Source: Hymenobacter sp.
Lineage (GTDB): Bacteria > Bacteroidota > Bacteroidia > Cytophagales > Hymenobacteraceae
DNA length: 36,032 bases
Reading direction: 5' to 3'
NCBI GenBank assembly: GCA_025353745.1
Contig: JANXOE010000019.1
Coordinates: 1 to 36,032 of the forward strand
The position numbers were made by a program, and so were the translations under genes. Under the pieces are notes generated by a model, which was not told the DNA's origin, made no database searches, and saw only the letters and a list, made by a program, of their open reading frames with translations. This document shows positions 33,137-36,032 of this stretch, piece by piece; the stretch's first letter is position 1; the number at the start of each line of letters is the position of its first letter.

Positions 33137-34213
33137 ATGAGCCGATTCCACTCGCTTACCATCAAGAGCATTGCCCGCGAAACGCCCGACTGCGTGAGCT
33201 TGTCGTTTGAGGTGCCCGCCGGGCTGCGGGCGGCGTTCCGGTACGAGCCGGGCCAGTACCTCACGCTGCGCTGCCGGCACGGCGGCGAAGAGCTGCGCCG
33301 CTCCTATTCGCTGTGCAGCAGCCCGCTCGACGGCGAGTGGCGCGTGGCCGTGAAGAAGGTGCCCGGGGGCCGGTTCTCGGCCCTGGCCGTGGACGGCGGC
33401 CTGCGCCCCGGCGACGCCCTGGACGTGATGCCGCCGCAGGGCCGCTTCACGCCCCCGGCCCTGCACCCGGAAAACGCCAAGCGGTACGTGCTTTTCGCGG
33501 CGGGCAGCGGCATCACGCCGGTATTTTCCATCGCCAAAACCGTGCTCCTGGCCGAGCCGCACAGCCAGGTGTACCTGGTGTACGGCAACCGGGGCCGCAA
33601 CTCCATCATCTTCAAAGAGGCCATTGAGGGCCTGAAAAACAAATTCCTCGGCCGCCTGAGCGTGTTCCACGTGCTGAGCCGCGAGCAGGGCGACGCCGAC
33701 TTGTTTTTTGGCCGCATCGACCGCACGAAAACTTCGCAGCTCCTGCAAAAGGCCCTCCCCGCCCGCTTCGACGAGTGCTTCATCTGCGGGCCGCAGGAGA
33801 TGGTGGCGGGCGTGCAGGCGGCCCTGGCCGACGCCGGCATGGCCCCGGAAAAGGTTCATTTTGAGCTTTTTACCGCCGCGGATGGCAAGCAGGCCGCCCC
33901 GGGGCCGCCCCGCGCCGCGGGCGGCGACGACCAGAAAAGCCGCGTGGCGGTGCGCCTCGACGGCCGCACCTACGCGCTCGACATGTCGTACTACGGCGAC
34001 ACCGTGCTCGACGCCGCCCTGGCCGCCGGGGCCGACGCGCCCTACTCCTGCAAAAACGGCATGTGCAGCACCTGCCGCGCCCGCCTCACCGAAGGCACGG
34101 CGGCGATGGACGTCAATTATTCGCTTTCCGCCGACGAAGTGGCCCGCGGCTACGTGCTCACCTGCCAGGCCCGCCCCACCTCGCCCCGGGTGGCGGTGGA
34201 CTACGACCAGTAG
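33137..34213 (+). CDS. paaE: 1,2-phenylacetyl-CoA epoxidase subunit PaaE-like reductase
   Basis: A 358-aa three-domain flavin/NADPH/[2Fe-2S] reductase. The FAD-binding motif RSYSLCSSP (55-63), the NAD(P)-binding GSGITPVFSI (123-132) and a C-terminal plant-type ferredoxin with Cys305, Cys310, Cys313 and Cys343 (C-x4-C-x2-C-x29-C) are all intact. Length and order match PaaE (also called PaaK), which passes electrons to the PaaAC epoxidase. No paaA-D is in the window; other ferredoxin-NADP reductases of this architecture exist, so the substrate pathway is probable, not certain. It lies three bases after the TetR gene and ends at TAG 34213, where a mobile cassette is inserted. Confidence 0.8.
   Translation: MSRFHSLTIKSIARETPDCVSLSFEVPAGLRAAFRYEPGQYLTLRCRHGGEELRRSYSLCSSPLDGEWRVAVKKVPGGRFSALAVDGGLRPGDALDVMPPQGRFTPPALHPENAKRYVLFAAGSGITPVFSIAKTVLLAEPHSQVYLVYGNRGRNSIIFKEAIEGLKNKFLGRLSVFHVLSREQGDADLFFGRIDRTKTSQLLQKALPARFDECFICGPQEMVAGVQAALADAGMAPEKVHFELFTAADGKQAAPGPPRAAGGDDQKSRVAVRLDGRTYALDMSYYGDTVLDAALAAGADAPYSCKNGMCSTCRARLTEGTAAMDVNYSLSADEVARGYVLTCQARPTSPRVAVDYDQ
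34204..34213. repeat. 10-bp direct repeat, left copy (target-site duplication)
   Basis: CGACCAGTAG, comprising the final codons and stop of paaE, is repeated exactly at 35733-35742 just outside the right inverted repeat. One base (A) separates it from the left inverted repeat. Confidence 0.8.
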
Positions 34214-34214
34214 A

Positions 34215-34254
34215 AGAGCATCCAAAAGTGTGGGGCAGTCGGGCCGTATCCAAG
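34215..34254 (+). repeat. left terminal inverted repeat, 40 bp
   Basis: Begins AGAGCATCCAAAAGTG and ends GTATCCAAG. It is identical to the reverse complement of 35693-35732 over all 40 bases. Confidence 0.95.
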
Positions 34255-34327
34255 AAGCCGTTTGAGTTGGCAGAATGGTCCTGCTTCCCTGCGTCCGGCA
34301 GGACCGTTTTACCAACTCAAACGGCTT
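34255..34327. repeat. hairpin element adjoining the left inverted repeat
   Basis: Arms 34255-34284 and 34298-34327 pair at 27 of 30 positions (core AAGCCGTTTGAGTTGG) around a 13-nt loop. It starts immediately where the 40-bp repeat ends and its GTTTGAGTT start resembles the sequence near 21600. It may be a second small palindromic insertion. Confidence 0.85.
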
Positions 34328-34443
34328 CGAACACCCTCTACCGTCTCAGCGCCCATTAAAGAGGTCAAGCTGGATAGAACATACACTTAGTTCCTCGGTG
34401 GCATCCGGCTGTTAGGCAACAGCAGTTTGGATGGCCTGCCAGC

Positions 34444-34821
34444 TTATTCACCCGCTGCAGTTGCCCCTGCCCCAAGCAACTCTTTTTCGCCCCAGGTGTG
34501 CAGTTGCTTGAGCATGGGCTCCAACGAGCGCCCCCGGGCAGTTAAGTGGTACTCGATGCGCACGGGCCGTTCGGCAAACACCTGTCGCTCAAGCAAGCCA
34601 TCCTCCTCCAGCTCCCGCAGGTGCCCGGCCAATATTTTTGCGCTGATGGGTGAAAGCTGCTGCTGCAATTGCCCGAACCGGGCCGGGCCGGGGGTCAGCT
34701 TCCACACAATGGCCGGCTTCCAACGCTTGCCCAACAGCGACAACACAAGGTTGAAAGGACAGTTTTGCCCCAACTGCTGCTCATTCGCCAGGTTGGTCGA
34801 ACTCAGTTTGCGCCTGCTCAT
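34444..34821 (-). CDS. HxlR-type transcriptional regulator
   Basis: A 125-aa winged-helix regulator of the HxlR family. The family's Cys and helix pattern is clear: NCPFNLVLSLLGKRWKPAIVWKL, then ISAKILAGHLRELEEDGLLERQVF, and VRIEYHLTARGRSLEPML. A single Cys (C21) sits at the position used by redox-sensing members such as YodB/HypR-like proteins. The start is ATG 34821. It is divergent from the oxidoreductase gene across a 106-bp gap carrying nested palindromes. HxlR genes commonly regulate the neighbouring oxidoreductase in response to quinone, aldehyde or disulfide stress; that reading is inferred. Confidence 0.9.
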   Translation of the reverse strand: MSRRKLSSTNLANEQQLGQNCPFNLVLSLLGKRWKPAIVWKLTPGPARFGQLQQQLSPISAKILAGHLRELEEDGLLERQVFAERPVRIEYHLTARGRSLEPMLKQLHTWGEKELLGAGATAAGE

Positions 34822-34829
34822 ATCATGAA

Positions 34830-34881
34830 CTTACCTTTTGGTTACGAAGCTACAATTCGGTAACCTCCTTGCGAAGGTAAG
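34830..34881. promoter_or_regulatory. nested inverted repeats, putative HxlR operator
   Basis: Two nearly coaxial inverted repeats lie between the divergent genes: outer CTTACCTT / AAGGTAAG (34830-34837 and 34874-34881) and inner GGTTAC / GTAACC (34840-34845 and 34860-34865). The layout suits a dimer binding both promoters at once. Confidence 0.6.
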
Positions 34882-34927
34882 CAGGGAAGAGGACCTTTGT
34901 TTAATCTCTTACTTTTCCCTTCTCTGT

Positions 34928-35566
34928 ATGCTGATTGCGTTCATTGGCACCGGTTCCGTTGCCACCAGCCTGGGCCGGCTTTTTTACCCGGCCGGGCACC
35001 AGCTCGTCTACGGTTCCCGCCAGCCGGCCCCGGATACCGACCGCCTGCGCCGGGCCATTGGCCCTGGAGTGCAGGTAACTACCCCACTCGCGGCCGCGCA
35101 GCAAGCGGAGGTGGTGGTCCTGGCCATTCCTTACGACGCCCTGACCACGGTTGCCGACGAGTTACGGGAAGTGCTACAGGGCAAGCTGGTGGTCGACACG
35201 ACCAACCCAGTGCAAGCCGACTGGTCGCCCCGGGTGCTGGGAGCGGAAAATTCGGCCGGCGAAGAAACGGCCCGCCACCTGCCGGATTCGCGCGTCGTCA
35301 AAGCATTCAACACCATCTTCGCTGACCGGATGCAGCCCGGCCTGCAAGCGCTGCAGGGCCAGCGCCTCACCGCCTTCATTTGTGGCGACGACCCCGGGGC
35401 AACCCAAACCGTGGCCACCCTCGCGGCCGACGCGGGCTTTGCCCCGCTCATTGTCCACGGCATTCAAAACGCACGCTATGTGGAAGCCATGGCGCATCTC
35501 AACATTCAGCTGGCCGTGGGCCAGGGCGGGGGCACCGGGGCGGGGTTCGCATACCTGCAAGCCTAA
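34928..35566 (+). CDS. NADPH-dependent oxidoreductase (F420-reductase-like Rossmann fold)
   Basis: A 212-aa protein of the NADP oxidoreductase / F420-dependent reductase superfamily. The dinucleotide-binding motif GTGSVATSLGR opens the N-terminus (IAFIGTGSVATSLGRL). A typical second half includes VVLAIPYDAL, LVVDTTNP and VVKAFNTIF. I start at ATG 34928; the track ORF adds 30 residues from the operator region. Bacteroidota do not normally use F420, so an NADPH-linked substrate other than F420 is likely. The HxlR gene is divergent, and both belong to the putative mobile cassette. Substrate unknown. Confidence 0.87.
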   Translation: MLIAFIGTGSVATSLGRLFYPAGHQLVYGSRQPAPDTDRLRRAIGPGVQVTTPLAAAQQAEVVVLAIPYDALTTVADELREVLQGKLVVDTTNPVQADWSPRVLGAENSAGEETARHLPDSRVVKAFNTIFADRMQPGLQALQGQRLTAFICGDDPGATQTVATLAADAGFAPLIVHGIQNARYVEAMAHLNIQLAVGQGGGTGAGFAYLQA

Positions 35567-35583
35567 GGACGTTGCTGTTGAAA

Positions 35584-35730
35584 AGCATCCAAAAGTGTGG
35601 GGCAGTGGTAGGCAACCGCCGCTACGGTCACCTTGGGAAGCTGTACTTGTTGGCGAAAGCGGTGAGCCAATCAGCCCGCTTCGACCTCCTCGCTTGGATA
35701 CGGCCCGACTGCCCCACACTTTTGGATGCT
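35584..35730. repeat. MITE-like element with 23-bp inverted repeats at the right end
   Basis: AGCATCCAAAAGTGTGGGGC at 35584 (23 bp in full, to 35606) is perfectly inverted at 35708-35730. The right arm is also the outer part of the cassette's right 40-bp repeat, so the right end is itself a 147-bp palindromic element. The interior has no gene. Confidence 0.85.
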
Positions 35731-35732
35731 CT
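35693..35732 (-). repeat. right terminal inverted repeat, 40 bp
   Basis: Perfect inverse of 34215-34254. The right copy of the 10-bp direct repeat follows at once. Confidence 0.95.
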
Positions 35733-35742
35733 CGACCAGTAG
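35733..35742. repeat. 10-bp direct repeat, right copy
   Basis: CGACCAGTAG, exact copy of 34204-34213. Joining the left copy to the base at 35743 would restore a 25-bp convergent gap between paaE and the hydrolase gene. Confidence 0.8.
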
Positions 35743-35767
35743 CGCGGCCCCAAGCCCGCGCGCCGCG

Positions 35768-36032
35768 CTACGGGTGCGCCGCCAAAAACTTGCCGATATT
35801 CTCGTTCAAAAACTTGGCGTCGGCGGGGTTGCTGGCGGCCCCGGCGGTGTGGCCCCACAGCGACGGGATGGGCAGCAGCGCGACGCCGGGAATGAAGGCG
35901 GCCTCGTAGCGGGCGTCGCCGACGGGGAAGTACAAATCCGTTTCCGACGGCATGTAGAGGATGGGGGCCCTGATGCTGCGCAGGGCCTTTTCCAGGTCGC
36001 CGCCGAAGCCGGGCGTGGTGCCCACGTCGTGG
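35768..36032 (-). CDS. alpha/beta hydrolase, homoserine O-acetyltransferase-like, 3' part
   Basis: The C-terminal 88 or so residues of a protein that continues beyond the window edge. The reading frame is open to base 36032, so the GTG at 36025 in the track is not the real start. The segment APILYMPSETDLYFPVGDA and LLPIPSLWGHTAGA places the catalytic Asp and His of an alpha/beta hydrolase, in the spacing of MetX-like (homoserine O-acetyltransferase-related) enzymes. Nucleophile and substrate region lie outside the window. It is convergent with paaE, from which it is separated by the mobile cassette. Confidence 0.75.
   Translation of the reverse strand, partial: HDVGTTPGFGGDLEKALRSIRAPILYMPSETDLYFPVGDARYEAAFIPGVALLPIPSLWGHTAGAASNPADAKFLNENIGKFLAAHP

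Larger units (their letters stand above)
34214..35732. mobile_element. putative transposase-less mobile cassette (HxlR + oxidoreductase)
   Basis: A 1.5-kb unit bounded by a perfect 40-bp inverted repeat (34215-34254 and 35693-35732) and flanked by a perfect 10-bp direct repeat. Inside are a HxlR-type regulator, a divergent NADP-binding oxidoreductase, a self-contained operator region and further palindromes near both ends. There is no transposase, so it would be mobilised in trans. The insertion leaves paaE intact because the direct repeat regenerates its end. Confidence 0.75.

Noticed and set aside
34214-34214. Direct repeat of 11 bases by counting the extra A
   Set aside because: The right side has C at the matching position, so only ten bases are shared.
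32282-34315. 677-aa minus-strand ORF
   Set aside because: Antisense to the TetR and paaE genes; composition is His/Val/Gly-rich with no recognisable motif.
34215-35732. An ordinary insertion sequence
   Set aside because: There is no transposase or remnant of one among the translated frames; the two genes are a regulator and an oxidoreductase.

Overview
The window reads as high-GC Bacteroidota DNA, most like Hymenobacter or a close Cytophagales relative. Evidence: two secreted proteins end in type IX secretion (T9SS, por) type A sorting tails. The porin is a PorT-like 8-strand barrel. A BatA / MoxR / DUF58 cluster of the kind common in this phylum is present, as is menC for menaquinone. A few AT-rich gaps carry TAnnTTTG-like -7 boxes. 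GGGGCC is strikingly frequent, mostly as a GGG-GCC Gly-Ala codon pair. The genus is an inference; there is no rRNA or tRNA in the window.

Layout. 1-2.4 kb: palindrome-rich edge, a DUF952 protein, a small unknown and a T9SS-secreted beta-propeller-like protein. 2.4-7.1 kb: a phosphohexomutase, then a GxxExxY (PD-(D/E)XK-like) gene enclosed by a 45-bp inverted repeat and wedged between convergent genes, an ABC1/UbiB-type kinase, a perfect 40-bp palindromic terminator and a phasin-like/histone-tailed protein. 7.2-12.5 kb (minus strand): an HSL-type esterase, a repeat-bearing gap, then KGG stress protein - menC - double-DTG/PDZ aspartic protease - acyltransferase. 12.8-15.2 kb: egtB-egtD for ergothioneine, with a 23-bp-stem hairpin between them. 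15.3-21.6 kb: a 1014-aa secreted endonuclease/phosphatase-family protein with a T9SS tail, strong tandem hairpins, then a TldD homologue with a twin-arginine leader followed by PmbA/TldE. 21.8-30.9 kb: a porin facing a six-gene run DUF4159 - MoxR AAA+ ATPase - DUF58 - BatA-like - DUF4175-like - large membrane protein, interrupted by a repeat-bearing gap. 31-34.2 kb: an NTF2-like protein, purU, and a TetR regulator joined to paaE.

34.2-35.7 kb holds the most striking structure. It is a 1.5-kb unit carrying a HxlR-type repressor and a divergent NADP-binding oxidoreductase. It is bounded by a perfect 40-bp inverted repeat and flanked by a 10-bp direct repeat that coincides with the last codons and stop of paaE. 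It looks like a transposase-less mobile cassette with a self-regulated cargo. The window ends in the 3' part of an alpha/beta hydrolase gene.

Functionally the window mixes housekeeping (sugar phosphate interconversion, menaquinone, one-carbon/purine metabolism), redox protection (ergothioneine, possibly the HxlR cassette), envelope or secreted activities, and short palindromic elements that tend to sit in gaps between genes. All calls come from reading translations and motifs by eye; no database search was run.
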